64,000 bases of DNA from Acidobacteriota bacterium (lineage in GTDB: Bacteria; Actinomycetota; Acidimicrobiia; Acidimicrobiales; Microtrichaceae), in the NCBI GenBank assembly GCA_003577145.1, contig QEUP01000022.1, forward strand, positions 17,363 through 81,362. Reading direction: 5' to 3'. Position 1 is the first letter of the stretch. Every line of letters starts with the position of its first letter. A program made the translations under genes and the position numbers. Shown here piece by piece: positions 8,893 through 18,151 of this stretch. The notes beneath the pieces are model-generated. The model ran no database searches. It had not been told where the DNA came from and saw only the letters and a program-made list of their open reading frames with translations.

Positions 8893-9725
8893 GCGAGCTC
8901 GCGATCGCCGACCTGCGGGTTTCGGTGGACGGCAAACCCATCCTCGACGGGATCAACCTCACCGTGTGCAGTGGCGAGGTTCACGCCGTGATGGGCCCGA
9001 ACGGGTCGGGCAAGTCGACGCTCTCCCATGTGATCATGGGCAAGCCCGGCTACGAGGTGGTAGCCGGTTCGGTGACGCTGGACGACTGCGACGTCCTTGC
9101 CATGGAGCCCTGGCAGCGGGCACAGGCCGGGCTGTTCCTCGCGATGCAGTACCCGACCGAGGTGCCAGGTGTGTACCTCGACGACATGCTCACCGAGGCG
9201 TTCGAGGCAGGAGACCGGGGCGATCGTGCGCTGGTCGAGGCGCGCCTCGTTCGTGAGGCCGCCGCTATCGGCTTCGACGAGACCTTCCTGCATCGCCCCC
9301 TCAACGTGGATCTCTCCGGTGGCGAGAAGAAGCGCAACGAGACCCTCCAACTCGGGGTGCTGCAGCCGAAGATCGCGGTGCTCGACGAGATCGACTCCGG
9401 CCTCGATGTCGATGCACTCCGGCTGGTGAGCCGCAGGATCGAGGAGGAGACTAACCGGCGTGGCCTGGGCGTGCTGGCGATCACCCACTACAGCCGCTTG
9501 CTCAGCGAGCTGAAGCCCGATGTGGTGCACATCCTCGTCAGGGGCCGGATCGTGCAGACCGCTGGACCGGAGCTGGCGGGCCGGCTCGAAGAGACCGGGT
9601 ACGCCGCTTGGGAACCGCCGGAGAACGGTGGCACCGAGGTGGGCATACGGGGACACCTCCACCGCGAGCACCCCGATCCCTTCGCCGATCCCTTCGCCGA
9701 TCCCTTCGCCGATCCGCTGGCCTGA
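8889..9725 (+). CDS. sufC: SufC1, SUF ATPase with an unusual repetitive tail
   Basis: SufC is the ABC-type ATPase that drives conformational change in SufBCD. Walker A (GPNGSGKS), Q-loop (AMQYP), signature (LSGGEKKR), Walker B with IAVLDEIDSGLD, and the H-loop (ITHY) are intact. At 278 residues it is about 25-30 longer than usual. The excess is a C-terminal tail ending in DPFADPFADPFADPLA, encoded by a 12-bp tandem repeat. A second SufC is encoded near 18,148-18,891, which is uncommon. This copy is the natural partner of the adjacent SufB and SufD. Confidence 0.95.
   Translation: MSELAIADLRVSVDGKPILDGINLTVCSGEVHAVMGPNGSGKSTLSHVIMGKPGYEVVAGSVTLDDCDVLAMEPWQRAQAGLFLAMQYPTEVPGVYLDDMLTEAFEAGDRGDRALVEARLVREAAAIGFDETFLHRPLNVDLSGGEKKRNETLQLGVLQPKIAVLDEIDSGLDVDALRLVSRRIEEETNRRGLGVLAITHYSRLLSELKPDVVHILVRGRIVQTAGPELAGRLEETGYAAWEPPENGGTEVGIRGHLHREHPDPFADPFADPFADPLA
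9675..9722 (+). repeat. 12-bp tandem repeat encoding the SufC1 tail
   Basis: There are four consecutive 12-bp units: three exact GATCCCTTCGCC copies and a fourth GATCCGCTGGCC variant just before the sufC1 stop. Each unit encodes DPFA (the last DPLA). Unit gain or loss would keep the frame and change only tail length, so copy number may vary among strains. Confidence 0.9.
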
Positions 9726-9847
9726 GGCTTTGGTGGGGCCGTGCCCCGAGTACCGGATCGTTGGGTCGCGCTGGGCGCGACTTGGCGGTCCCGAATCCCT
9801 GATAGAGAGGTGTTGACTTCCGAAAAAGGGGGGGGGTTGCTAGCGTT

Positions 9848-9867
9848 CCCGCCAAGTGGCGGGGAGG
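9848..9867 (+). promoter_or_regulatory. Hairpin abutting the protease ribosome-binding site
   Basis: A perfect 6-bp stem (CCCGCC / GGCGGG, AAGT loop, 9848-9863) runs directly into the GGGGAGG ribosome-binding site (9861-9867) of the GTG-started protease gene. The 3' arm shares three bases with the ribosome-binding site, so folding could limit translation. A run of nine G residues lies just upstream (9828-9836), after a TTGACT at 9813. The layout suggests a regulated or phase-variable leader, but this is inference. Confidence 0.35.
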
Positions 9868-9873
9868 TCTGCG

Positions 9874-10482
9874 GTGAAGGCATCCGGTCGGTGGCAGAGG
9901 CGGGCAGCAGTAGGTGTCGCGGCGGCGGCCGCGGTATCGGTGTGCCAGAGCGGAACGTCTGAGGCGGTCACCGTTCCGCCGTTGGGTTCGGGGTGCCAGC
10001 TCTTTTCGTTCCTCGACCAGGTCAGGTTCGAGTATCAGACCTCCAACGGCAACGTGCAATCGGCGGGTGACTGGGCAGGGTTCTGGTGGAACTACGTCAA
10101 CCACGACGCCCCCGACATCACCAAGGCCGGCGGCGGCGACATCAAGGTGAAGGCGTTCTATGAGCCATACACCTTGACCAGTGCGAAGGTGGGTGTTGCC
10201 GGCTCGTGGCAACAGGATCCGAGGTGCGGGGCGGCGGCGTGGAAGGACATGCCCGTCATCTGGGCCAACACCTACTACTTCGACGCCGGCGGGGGGATCG
10301 GCGTGGAGCGCATGGCGCACGAGTGGGGCCACGTCTTCGGCTTGGGTCACACCTCCGGCGGGTCGTCGAGTTGTGGCAACACCGCGTTGATGCACCCGAG
10401 CTCGTCCCATGTCTGGAGCTGCCAGATAGTCGGGCCTACCGGCTGGGACGTCGCGACGATCAACCAGATCTACAAACCGTGA
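9874..10482 (+). CDS. Secreted matrixin-like zinc metalloprotease
   Basis: This 202-residue protein has an N-terminal signal peptide (Arg-rich start, then an Ala/Val-rich core to about residue 30). It carries the metzincin zinc motif HEWGHVFGLGH followed by a Met-turn-like ALMHP, as in matrixin/M10-M12-type proteases. Three zinc histidines and the catalytic Glu are present. Several cysteines may form extracellular disulfides. The GTG at 9874 has a GGGGAGG site six bases upstream and gives the clean signal peptide; an upstream GTG at 9856 is less likely. The next gene, a lipoprotein, starts 12 bp after the stop, so the two are probably co-expressed. Confidence 0.85.
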   Translation: MKASGRWQRRAAVGVAAAAAVSVCQSGTSEAVTVPPLGSGCQLFSFLDQVRFEYQTSNGNVQSAGDWAGFWWNYVNHDAPDITKAGGGDIKVKAFYEPYTLTSAKVGVAGSWQQDPRCGAAAWKDMPVIWANTYYFDAGGGIGVERMAHEWGHVFGLGHTSGGSSSCGNTALMHPSSSHVWSCQIVGPTGWDVATINQIYKP

Positions 10483-10493
10483 GGTGGGGAACG

Positions 10494-11138
10494 ATGGGCA
10501 GCCGATCATGGCCGAGGCTGGCAATGGCGGTCGCGGGGACGGTGCTGTTGCTGTCCGCGTGCACTGACGCGAGCGACTCGGCAAGCGAGACGAGCGCGTT
10601 GGACGACCAGACCCCGACGACGACGAGTTCTTCGGCACCCTCGACGACCGGTGATCCAATGGCCACGTCCGACGAGACGCCGGTCCATTCGTCGCTGGCC
10701 GAGAAGGCGGGCTTCGTGGATCTGATCGTGGAGGGCACCGTGCTCGATTCCGAGGCGATCTACACGTCGTTCACCGAGCACGACGGCGAGATCCTCCCCT
10801 CCGGTGAGAGTGAGTGGCTGGATCTCCGCATCGAGCAGGTCATCGCCGGGACCCCTCCACCCGGGGAGGTGATCAAGGTGGCCTGGGCGAGCGGTGACCC
10901 GGCTCAGCAGCCCCTCCTGCCGGGCGAGCACCTGGTGCTGTTGCTGGTGCCCTTCAACGGCACCAGCGAGGCCGGCGAGCTGGTGGTCGAGGGCTGGGTG
11001 CCATTGGCCGGCAACGAGGCGGTGGTCGATGTCGTGGCGGACCGCGGCGTGTCCAGGGGCCCCTACCCCGAGGGTGACCTCGCTGAGATGGTCGCTGAGA
11101 TCAGTGCCGGCTACGCGGCCGGCCATGACGACGGCTGA
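10494..11138 (+). CDS. Putative lipoprotein following the zinc protease
   Basis: This 214-residue exported protein starts with a signal ending in the lipobox LLLSAC (about residue 24), so it should be lipid-anchored outside the membrane. A low-complexity Ser/Thr/Asp linker (about 25-60) precedes a globular domain rich in beta-type sequence (VDLIVEGTVLDSEAIY, LRIEQVIAGTPPPGEVIKV, LLPGEHLVLLL). That pattern resembles small beta-barrel domains found in other actinobacterial lipoproteins, but I cannot name a family. The frame extends upstream over the protease gene; the ATG at 10494 with GAGGTGGGG before it is the sensible start. Confidence 0.7.
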   Translation: MGSRSWPRLAMAVAGTVLLLSACTDASDSASETSALDDQTPTTTSSSAPSTTGDPMATSDETPVHSSLAEKAGFVDLIVEGTVLDSEAIYTSFTEHDGEILPSGESEWLDLRIEQVIAGTPPPGEVIKVAWASGDPAQQPLLPGEHLVLLLVPFNGTSEAGELVVEGWVPLAGNEAVVDVVADRGVSRGPYPEGDLAEMVAEISAGYAAGHDDG

Positions 11139-11141
11139 GCG

Positions 11142-11292
11142 GTGGGTGCGGAGCTGTTGAGCTTCGAGGCCTTCGTGGCCCGCCTCGCGGCCGAGGTCGA
11201 CCTGACCTGTCCCGCGCCTACCAGGGCCGCCGATCTGGCAGACGATTGGGGTCTGGACTCCCTCGACCTGTTCCGGGCGCTGGCGCTCACCG
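11142..11292 (+). pseudogene. Acyl-carrier-protein-like gene remnant
   Basis: The first 50 codons after the GTG at 11142 resemble an acyl carrier protein: helical FEAFVARLAAEV, then DDWGLDSLDLFRAL, which contains the DSL phosphopantetheine serine motif. The likeness stops abruptly near 11290, where the reading frame runs into an acetyltransferase fragment in another frame. It looks like the 5' end of a carrier-protein gene joined by a deletion to the next gene's 3' end. Confidence 0.5.
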
Positions 11293-11556
11293 ACGCTCGA
11301 GGCCGTCGGTCTCTTCTTGAACCATCTCTTCGAAACCTACGGCTTCTTCAAGATCTACGCGGAGGTACCCGAGTTCAACTTCGAGGCCTTCGCGAGCTGG
11401 GACAAGCTCTTCAGCGAGGAGGGCCACCTCGTCGATCACGAGAGGTTCGCCGGCCGTCGCTGGGATCGGCTGATCCTGGCGCTGACCAGATCGCAGTGGG
11501 ACGACAACCGACCATGGGTCGCCCGCATGTGCGGCCTGCCAACCGAGGAGCAATAG
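11290..11556 (+). pseudogene. GNAT acetyltransferase 3' fragment
   Basis: About 88 codons encode the C-terminal part of a RimJ/RimL-type GNAT acetyltransferase (LEAVGLFLNHLFETYGF, KIYAEVPEFN, GHLVDHERFAGRRWDRLILAL). The N-terminal half with the acetyl-CoA loop is absent, and there is no natural start. It joins the carrier-protein-like remnant in a different frame, so it is read as a deletion product rather than a working gene. Confidence 0.55.
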
Positions 11557-11557
11557 G

Positions 11558-11630
11558 GCACCCGGTTCTGCCAGCAACAGCTACTGGGAGGGCTTACCAG
11601 CGCCGAGGCGCGTGCTTCGCTCACCGACAG
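11558..11630. repeat. Degenerate direct repeat, left copy
   Basis: This stretch is roughly 80% identical by eye to 12841-12908, which contains the 3' end of the minus-strand Tat-exported subunit gene. Read on the minus strand it still encodes the LSVSEARASALV-like ending. The two copies are in the same orientation and flank the block with the amber-interrupted secreted gene and its neighbour. The rest of the 335-bp gap up to 11891 shows no gene or clear signal other than a GGAGG site before the next start. Confidence 0.55.
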
Positions 11631-11891
11631 CTCGGTGATTTCGGACCGCCAAGGTTCGTCAGACGCGATGTCCGTTCAGACGCGACCCATCGATCCCAGA
11701 GCATCGACACCGCCCCCGGCACAGCACGACGCGGTACCGTCGAGCGGCAGGCTGACCTCATCGGAGGAGGTTTCCACTCCTCGCTTGACATCTCCACCGA
11801 AAGCTGATATGGACCAGCCGTTCTCTCCTGCGTATTCTGGCTGTCCCTACCGTATTGGGGCAGTCACGCAAGCGGAGATTGGAGGTTGGCC

Positions 11892-12323
11892 ATGGTTCGG
11901 CGAACCTGGATGGTCGTACTTGCGTGGATCGTGATGTTCGCCCTGTTTGCTCCTGCTGGGTGGGCGCATGGCACACGCGGCTATCGGTTCACGCCCTATG
12001 TGGGGGGCGGCACCGGCTGTGGGATCCAGTCTTCGTTCCCCACCTACGGGTCCAGCGAAACTCAGGTTGTCGCGTTCCCCTGGGTCTGCAACTAGAACGT
12101 CGTCGTTGCCCAGAGCGAAGTAGGGATGTGGCTCTACGCCTACTCCGGCGGTACGAGGTACTGCGGTTTCTACCATGCAGGCCCGGCGACATGGCTGGGC
12201 GCAAGTGTGAACGACAACCTCTGCCTCGGGGTGACAACGGGTGAGATGTACTCAGCGAATGGCGCGCGTGTTGGGGGGACCTGGTACGCGACGCCCGTCC
12301 CCATCTTCTGGCCGATCTACTAG
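11892..12323 (+). pseudogene. Secreted protein gene interrupted by one in-frame TAG
   Basis: An exported protein begins at the ATG at 11892 (GGAGG seven bases upstream) with a signal peptide ending near PAGWAHG. After 67 codons it meets a TAG at 12093-12095, and the same frame then stays open for 76 more codons to a TAG at 12321. The continuation (NVVVAQSEVGMWLYAYSGG) reads as a normal Tyr/Gly-rich extracellular domain with paired cysteines. A single nonsense change (for example from CAG) is the simplest explanation; a sequencing error or readthrough is possible. The family is not recognised. Confidence 0.65.
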
Positions 12324-12335
12324 CGGAGGATCACC

Positions 12336-12836
12336 GTGTTACGTCGAATAGCAGCTATTGGTGGTCTCGTCGCGTTGCTGGCTGCGGTTGCGGGACTCTA
12401 TGTGGCTATCGGTCTTGCTTCCGCGGAAGATGAAGCCGCTAGTGGTCGTGAGCCGGTGACGGCTGTTCCGGCGGACGTTCAGCCGAGCTTCAGCTTCCAG
12501 AACAGCGATTTCGGCCCGCAGCCCGGCGCGTCTGAGCGAGACGCTGAGGCGATGGCCGAAACTCAGGCGATCCTAGATTCAGGCTGGGTGCCAGTCGGGG
12601 GAGAAACCGACACCGTCGGCTATGTGCGATCGGAGGACGTTGTCAACCCTCCCGGCCGTGGCGGCTACTCGCTGGTATACACCGCCCCGGATTCGGACAC
12701 GATCACTGGCTACCTCGTGACCAACATAGGCTTCGTCGATCGCGAGATTTTCGAATCTCCTGAGTTCGACCTCGAAGCGGAACTCGAGCAAGCCGAGGAA
12801 GAGATGCAGGCCCGTGCCGATTCGATGGGGCAGTGA
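12336..12836 (+). CDS. Membrane-anchored exported protein, unknown function
   Basis: This 166-residue protein has one N-terminal hydrophobic helix (about 7-29) ending near LASAEDEA, either a signal peptide or an anchor. A mostly soluble acidic domain follows, and the C-terminal Glu-rich helix (AELEQAEEEMQ) may form a coiled coil. The GTG start has a GCGGAGGA site five bases upstream, and the gene follows the interrupted secreted gene by only 12 bp, so the pair was probably co-expressed at the cell surface. I do not recognise a family. Confidence 0.65.
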   Translation: MLRRIAAIGGLVALLAAVAGLYVAIGLASAEDEAASGREPVTAVPADVQPSFSFQNSDFGPQPGASERDAEAMAETQAILDSGWVPVGGETDTVGYVRSEDVVNPPGRGGYSLVYTAPDSDTITGYLVTNIGFVDREIFESPEFDLEAELEQAEEEMQARADSMGQ

Positions 12837-12840
12837 TCAC

Positions 12841-12908
12841 TCACCCGGCTCTACCAGCTACTGGGTGAGGGCCACCAGCGCCGACGCTCGCGCTTCGCTC
12901 ACCGAGAG
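12841..12908. repeat. Degenerate direct repeat, right copy
   Basis: This is the partner of the repeat at 11558-11630. It includes the last 17 codons of the minus-strand Tat-exported subunit gene. The copies share the TACTGGG, CCAGCGCCGA and CTTCGCTCACCGA blocks. The arrangement suggests either a duplication of that gene's 3' end or insertion of the intervening 1.2 kb. Confidence 0.55.
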
Positions 12909-13286
12909 TCGCCACCCGTCGAGGTTGACGACCTCGCCGGTGTCGAAGTCAGTCTGGATCGTCTCCGACGAGGTGGCCAGGAACTCCATGGCTGCCGAGT
13001 CCGTTGCGGGGATCCCGAGCTGTTCGGCGAGGGCGGCCGGGTCGGCCTCGCCGGGGTGAGCCTCCAGGTAGGCAGCTCCGACGCGGGCTATGCCTGTACT
13101 CGTGTCGAGTGAGGGCTGTGTCCCGTTGCCGTCGGTACCGGAGCCGCTGTCGCGGATGAGGAAGTAGGCGCCGGCGCCGGTGACCACAGCTGCGCCACCC
13201 GCGAGGCCTACCAGCATGGTCCGACGCGAGATCCTGCTATCGGGCCGCTCGGTGCGGTCGGACGGTTCGTCGGTGTTCGAGCTCAT
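12858..13286 (-). CDS. Tat-exported small subunit for the GMC oxidoreductases
   Basis: This 142-residue protein has a twin-arginine signal (SRRTMLVGLAGGAAVV, about 22-40) and a short alpha-helical domain. Size, Tat signal and position match the gluconate 2-dehydrogenase subunit 3 family, which partners membrane-associated GMC-type dehydrogenases. The ATG overlaps the stop of the upstream GMC gene (TGATG), showing coupled translation; a GTG one codon upstream is also possible. The probable role is to carry or stabilise the oxidoreductase across the membrane; I infer this from context. Confidence 0.7.
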   Translation of the reverse strand: MSSNTDEPSDRTERPDSRISRRTMLVGLAGGAAVVTGAGAYFLIRDSGSGTDGNGTQPSLDTSTGIARVGAAYLEAHPGEADPAALAEQLGIPATDSAAMEFLATSSETIQTDFDTGEVVNLDGWRLSVSEARASALVALTQ

Positions 13287-14815
13287 CACAGGACCTGGTT
13301 GCGGAGGTGATCGGACAGTCGCAGGGCGAGGGCGACGATGGTGAGCGTGGGGTTGGCGTAGCCCGATGTCGTGAAGACACTACTGCCGGCGACGTAGAGG
13401 TTGGCGACGTCGTGCACCCGGCAGTTGGCGTCTACCACGCCCCGGCGCGGCTCCTCTGCCATGCGGGTAGTTCCCATGTGGTGCCCGCCGATCTCGACGG
13501 GCCAATCTGCGACTGGCTGGGAGTCCTGTTCGACCTGTACGCGGCCCTTGCGGTGGGTGCCGAAACGGTTGGCGACGAGGACCAGGCTCCGGTGGATGGA
13601 GTCGATGTCCTGGTCGCTGACCCTCCAGTCGAGCTGGGCTCGGCGGATGCCCAGGGCGTCACGCTCGGCCGACAGCGTCACGCGGCTCGCCGGGTCGGGT
13701 GCCTGCTCGCCGCGGGCCCAGAGCTGCAGGCGACCGGCCGAGGGCGCCCCGGCCTCGACGTCGAGGAGCTCGGTCACGTCCGGCGCGGCGGGCGTGCCTG
13801 AGCCGGCGTCAGGCAACGCGGTTCGGACGGTGAATGCCGCACCGAGCAGTTCATGCGTGGCGCGACCCTCGGGCGTGACGGCAAAGGCACCGTGGGCCGT
13901 GGCCATCGGAGGCAGCGGCGGACCGATTCCCTGCTCGGAGATCTCCCGGTGGCCGTAGTAGAGGTAGGCCGACACCTCTCCTTCGAGCACGACGAGACCG
14001 CGCATCACGTGGGGGTGCTCCATGAAGTACCGGCCGACGAGGTCGTGCTGGTTGCCGAGGCCGGCGCGGCGTACGTCGTTGCTGGCGAGCAGCATGCGGG
14101 GGACCTCGATCCCACCGGTCGCCAGCACGTAGGCGGTAGCCACGACGGTGAAGGTGGTTCCGTCGAGGGTCGACACCGAGACCGAATCGAGCAGGTCGGA
14201 TTCGGGTGCGATGTCGAGGTTGGTCACGTTGGCCCAGATCACGAGACGGACGTTGTCGGCGTCGACGAGATCGTCGCGGTAGGCCTGGGACATGCGGATG
14301 GGCTCGCTCATCTGGTAGGTCACGGTCTCGACCACGTCGTCGTCCACCAGCGGCTCCCCGAGCCCGTAGTTGTCGGACCAGTAGCGCCAGTCGTAGTCGT
14401 AGGGGCCGAGGCCGAGCAGGCCTTGGGCGGCCGGGTAGTAGGGCTCGACGTCGCCGAAGGCGATCGGCCAGCCCGAGTTGGGGATCCACGGCCGTTGCTC
14501 GAAGTCCTCGGGATCCAGCGGTCGGCACAGGCCACTCCAGTGGTTGGTCGATCCACCGAAGGCCCTTATCCGCACCGTGTCGAGGTGCATGTCGGCCTCG
14601 GCCATCACCATCGGATGGCCCACGTTCTCCCCGGCGTAGAGGTCCTGGGTCTGCGGGTCCAGCCCGTCGAGACCACCCGATTCGAGCACCACGACGTCAT
14701 GGCCACTGCCTGCGAGGTCCATCGCGATGGCTATGCCGGCCGCCCCGGCTCCGATGATGCAGACGTCGGTGCGCAGCTCGTCGCCGGTTGCGAGGTCATG
14801 GGCGTCTAGCAGCAT
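13286..14815 (-). CDS. GMC-family FAD oxidoreductase (first copy)
   Basis: This 509-residue FAD-dependent dehydrogenase has the Rossmann motif GAGAAGIAIAMDL near residue 23, the GGSTNHWSGLCRP substrate/FAD segment, and the C-terminal GMC block containing HHMGTTRM, VANLYVAGSSVFTTSG and NPTLTIVALALRL. Related proteins oxidise alcohols or sugars and pass electrons to membrane carriers. It has no signal of its own, so export would rely on the downstream Tat-bearing small subunit. It is about half identical to the next gene upstream, a tandem paralog six bases away. Confidence 0.88.
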   Translation of the reverse strand: MLLDAHDLATGDELRTDVCIIGAGAAGIAIAMDLAGSGHDVVVLESGGLDGLDPQTQDLYAGENVGHPMVMAEADMHLDTVRIRAFGGSTNHWSGLCRPLDPEDFEQRPWIPNSGWPIAFGDVEPYYPAAQGLLGLGPYDYDWRYWSDNYGLGEPLVDDDVVETVTYQMSEPIRMSQAYRDDLVDADNVRLVIWANVTNLDIAPESDLLDSVSVSTLDGTTFTVVATAYVLATGGIEVPRMLLASNDVRRAGLGNQHDLVGRYFMEHPHVMRGLVVLEGEVSAYLYYGHREISEQGIGPPLPPMATAHGAFAVTPEGRATHELLGAAFTVRTALPDAGSGTPAAPDVTELLDVEAGAPSAGRLQLWARGEQAPDPASRVTLSAERDALGIRRAQLDWRVSDQDIDSIHRSLVLVANRFGTHRKGRVQVEQDSQPVADWPVEIGGHHMGTTRMAEEPRRGVVDANCRVHDVANLYVAGSSVFTTSGYANPTLTIVALALRLSDHLRNQVL

Positions 14816-14821
14816 CCCGGC

Positions 14822-16357
14822 TCACAGGATCTGGGTGCGGAGGTGCTCGGCCAGGCGTAGGGCGAGGGCGACGATGGTGAGGGTGGGGTTGGCGTAGCCC
14901 GACGTGGTGAACACGCTGCTGCTGGCCACGTAGAGGTTTGCGACGTCGTGGACCCGGCAGTTGGCGTCCACGACGCCTCGGCGCGGGTCGGCGGCCATGC
15001 GGGTGGTTCCCATGTGGTGGTTGCCGACTTCGATCGGCCAGTCCGCCGGCGGGAGCGCGTTCTGCTCGACTTGGACGCGCCCCACCTGGTGGACGCCGAA
15101 CCGCTCGGCGAGCACCACGAGTGTCCGCTGCACCGACTCGATGTCCTGGTCGCTGAGGCGCCAGTCGAGCTGGGCCCGCGGTAGGCCGAGGGCGTCGCGT
15201 TCCTCCGACAGCGTTACACGGCTCTCGGGGTTGGGGGCCTGCTCGGCCCGCACCATGAGCTGTGCATCGACCTGGGGCCTTCTCCCGGTCTCCGCCTCGT
15301 AGAGCTCGCCCACGCTGGTCTGATCGAGCCCGCCGGTCCAGGCGGGAGGGTGGACCGGGTTCTCCGGCAGGGTCACCGCTGCTCCGAGCAGCTCGCGCGA
15401 AGCGCGCTCGGCGGCGGTGGCGGCGAACCCCCCGTAGGCCCGGCCGGGGACCTGCGGCTGCGCCGGGTCGTCGATCTCCAGGTAGCGCAGCGGTGAGTAG
15501 AGGGAGAGCTCTCGCCACGACCGGCCGAGCGAAGCCAGGCCGATCGGCACGTGGGGGTGCTCCATGAAGTACCGGCCGACGAGATCGTGCTGGTTGCCGA
15601 GGCCGGCGCGGCGTACGTCGTTGCTGGCGAGCAGCAGGCGGGGAACCTCGATGCCGCCGGCGGCGAGCACGAACACCTTTGCTTCGACGGTCACCTCATC
15701 GCCCTCGAGCGTGGCGACGGTGACCGATGCCAACCGGTCGGATTCCGGTTCGATGTTGAGGTTGGTGGCGTTTGCCCAGATCAGCAGGCGCACGTTGGCC
15801 GCATTGACGAGATCCTCCCGATACAGGGTCCCGAACCGGGCAGGTGGGCTGAGCTGGTACATGACGGTCGCCACGGCGTCGTCATGGATCAGCGGTTGGC
15901 CGATGTCGTAGTTCTCGGTCCAGTACTGCCAGTCGTACTCGAAGGGCCCCAGAGCCAACAGCTCCTGGGCCCCGGGGTAGTAAGGGTCGAGGTCCGCCCG
16001 CTCGATGGGCCATCCGGAGTCGGGGATCCACCGCCGCTGCTCGAAGTCCTCCACGTCGAGGGGTCGGCACACACCGTTCCAGTGCATCGTGGTGCCGCCG
16101 AGGATGCGGAGATGGGTCGAGGCGAGGGACAGCTCCGAACCGAGGAAGGTCAGCGTCCGCCCGACGTTGGCGCCGGCCCCGAGGTCCTGGGTCTCGGGAT
16201 CGAGCACTTCGGAGTCACCGGATTCGAGCAGGATCACCTCGGTGTCGGCACCGATGAGCTCTGTCGCGATGGTGATACCGGCCGCGCCGGCGCCCACTAT
16301 GCAGAGGTCACCGCGCACGGGCTCGGACGGGTCGAGCTCCCGGGTGTCGATGAGCAT
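14822..16357 (-). CDS. GMC-family FAD oxidoreductase (second copy)
   Basis: This is a tandem paralog (511 residues) of the preceding GMC protein, with GAGAAGITIATEL, GGTTMHWNGVCRP, HHMGTTRM and VFTTSGYANPTLTIV conserved. A stretch of about 106 bp (15548-15653) differs at only three positions from 14006-14111 of its neighbour. That is far above the surrounding similarity and implies gene conversion. The pair may form a heteromer or serve two substrates. It follows the sufC2-sufS-sufU operon on the same strand after a 42-bp gap, so read-through is possible. Confidence 0.88.
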   Translation of the reverse strand: MLIDTRELDPSEPVRGDLCIVGAGAAGITIATELIGADTEVILLESGDSEVLDPETQDLGAGANVGRTLTFLGSELSLASTHLRILGGTTMHWNGVCRPLDVEDFEQRRWIPDSGWPIERADLDPYYPGAQELLALGPFEYDWQYWTENYDIGQPLIHDDAVATVMYQLSPPARFGTLYREDLVNAANVRLLIWANATNLNIEPESDRLASVTVATLEGDEVTVEAKVFVLAAGGIEVPRLLLASNDVRRAGLGNQHDLVGRYFMEHPHVPIGLASLGRSWRELSLYSPLRYLEIDDPAQPQVPGRAYGGFAATAAERASRELLGAAVTLPENPVHPPAWTGGLDQTSVGELYEAETGRRPQVDAQLMVRAEQAPNPESRVTLSEERDALGLPRAQLDWRLSDQDIESVQRTLVVLAERFGVHQVGRVQVEQNALPPADWPIEVGNHHMGTTRMAADPRRGVVDANCRVHDVANLYVASSSVFTTSGYANPTLTIVALALRLAEHLRTQIL

Positions 16358-16399
16358 CGGTATGCGATCCGTTGGGGCTCGGGGTTCCCTGGCGGGCTC

Positions 16400-16891
16400 T
16401 CAGGTGGACTCGTCGGCCGCTAGCTCGTCGAGGCCCTGGGCGAGCGTGTTCCACGACAGGGTGGCGCATTTGATGCGCACCGGGAACTTCACCACCCCGC
16501 GCAACGCCTCCAGGTCACCCAGCGCGATGTCGCTGCCGGAATCCGGTGGGGGTTCGCCCTCCTCGTCGGTCCCTTCGAGCTGTGTCTCATGGATCGACAT
16601 CATGCCCTTGAAGGCGGTCGTGAGGTCGCGGACTTCGGCGACGGTCTTGCCCTTCACCGCAGCTGACATCATCGACGCCGAGGATTGGCTGATCGAGCAG
16701 CCCTGGCCACCTATGCGGACGTCGCTCACGACTCCATCCTCCAAGTCGACGTAGACCAGGATCTCGTCACCGCACAGGGGGTTGAAGCCCTCGAAGCGGT
16801 GGGCCGGCGGGGTCGGCAGCTCGCCCCGGTTGCGGGGGTTCCTGTAGTGGTCGAGGATGATCTCGCGGTAGAGGTCTTCGAGTCCCGGCAT
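16400..16891 (-). CDS. sufU: SufU, sulfur-transfer/scaffold protein
   Basis: SufU (163 residues) accepts sulfur from SufS in Gram-positive-type SUF systems. The zinc/active-site residues are present: Cys40 and Asp42 (NPLCGDE), Cys65 (GGQGCSIS) and Cys142 (IKCATLSWNTL). The SufU-specific insertion between Cys65 and Cys142 is also present, which separates it from IscU. It is the last gene of the sufC2-sufS-sufU operon, 15 bp after sufS. Confidence 0.95.
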   Translation of the reverse strand: MPGLEDLYREIILDHYRNPRNRGELPTPPAHRFEGFNPLCGDEILVYVDLEDGVVSDVRIGGQGCSISQSSASMMSAAVKGKTVAEVRDLTTAFKGMMSIHETQLEGTDEEGEPPPDSGSDIALGDLEALRGVVKFPVRIKCATLSWNTLAQGLDELAADEST

Positions 16892-16906
16892 CGGTGTCCA
16901 GTCTGT

Positions 16907-18147
<1,241 letters not shown>

Positions 18148-18151
<4 letters not shown>

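Noticed and set aside
14206..14757. Arg-rich plus-strand frame of about 180 codons opposite the first GMC gene.
   Set aside because: Composition is typical of the shadow frame of a high-GC gene; no family pattern.
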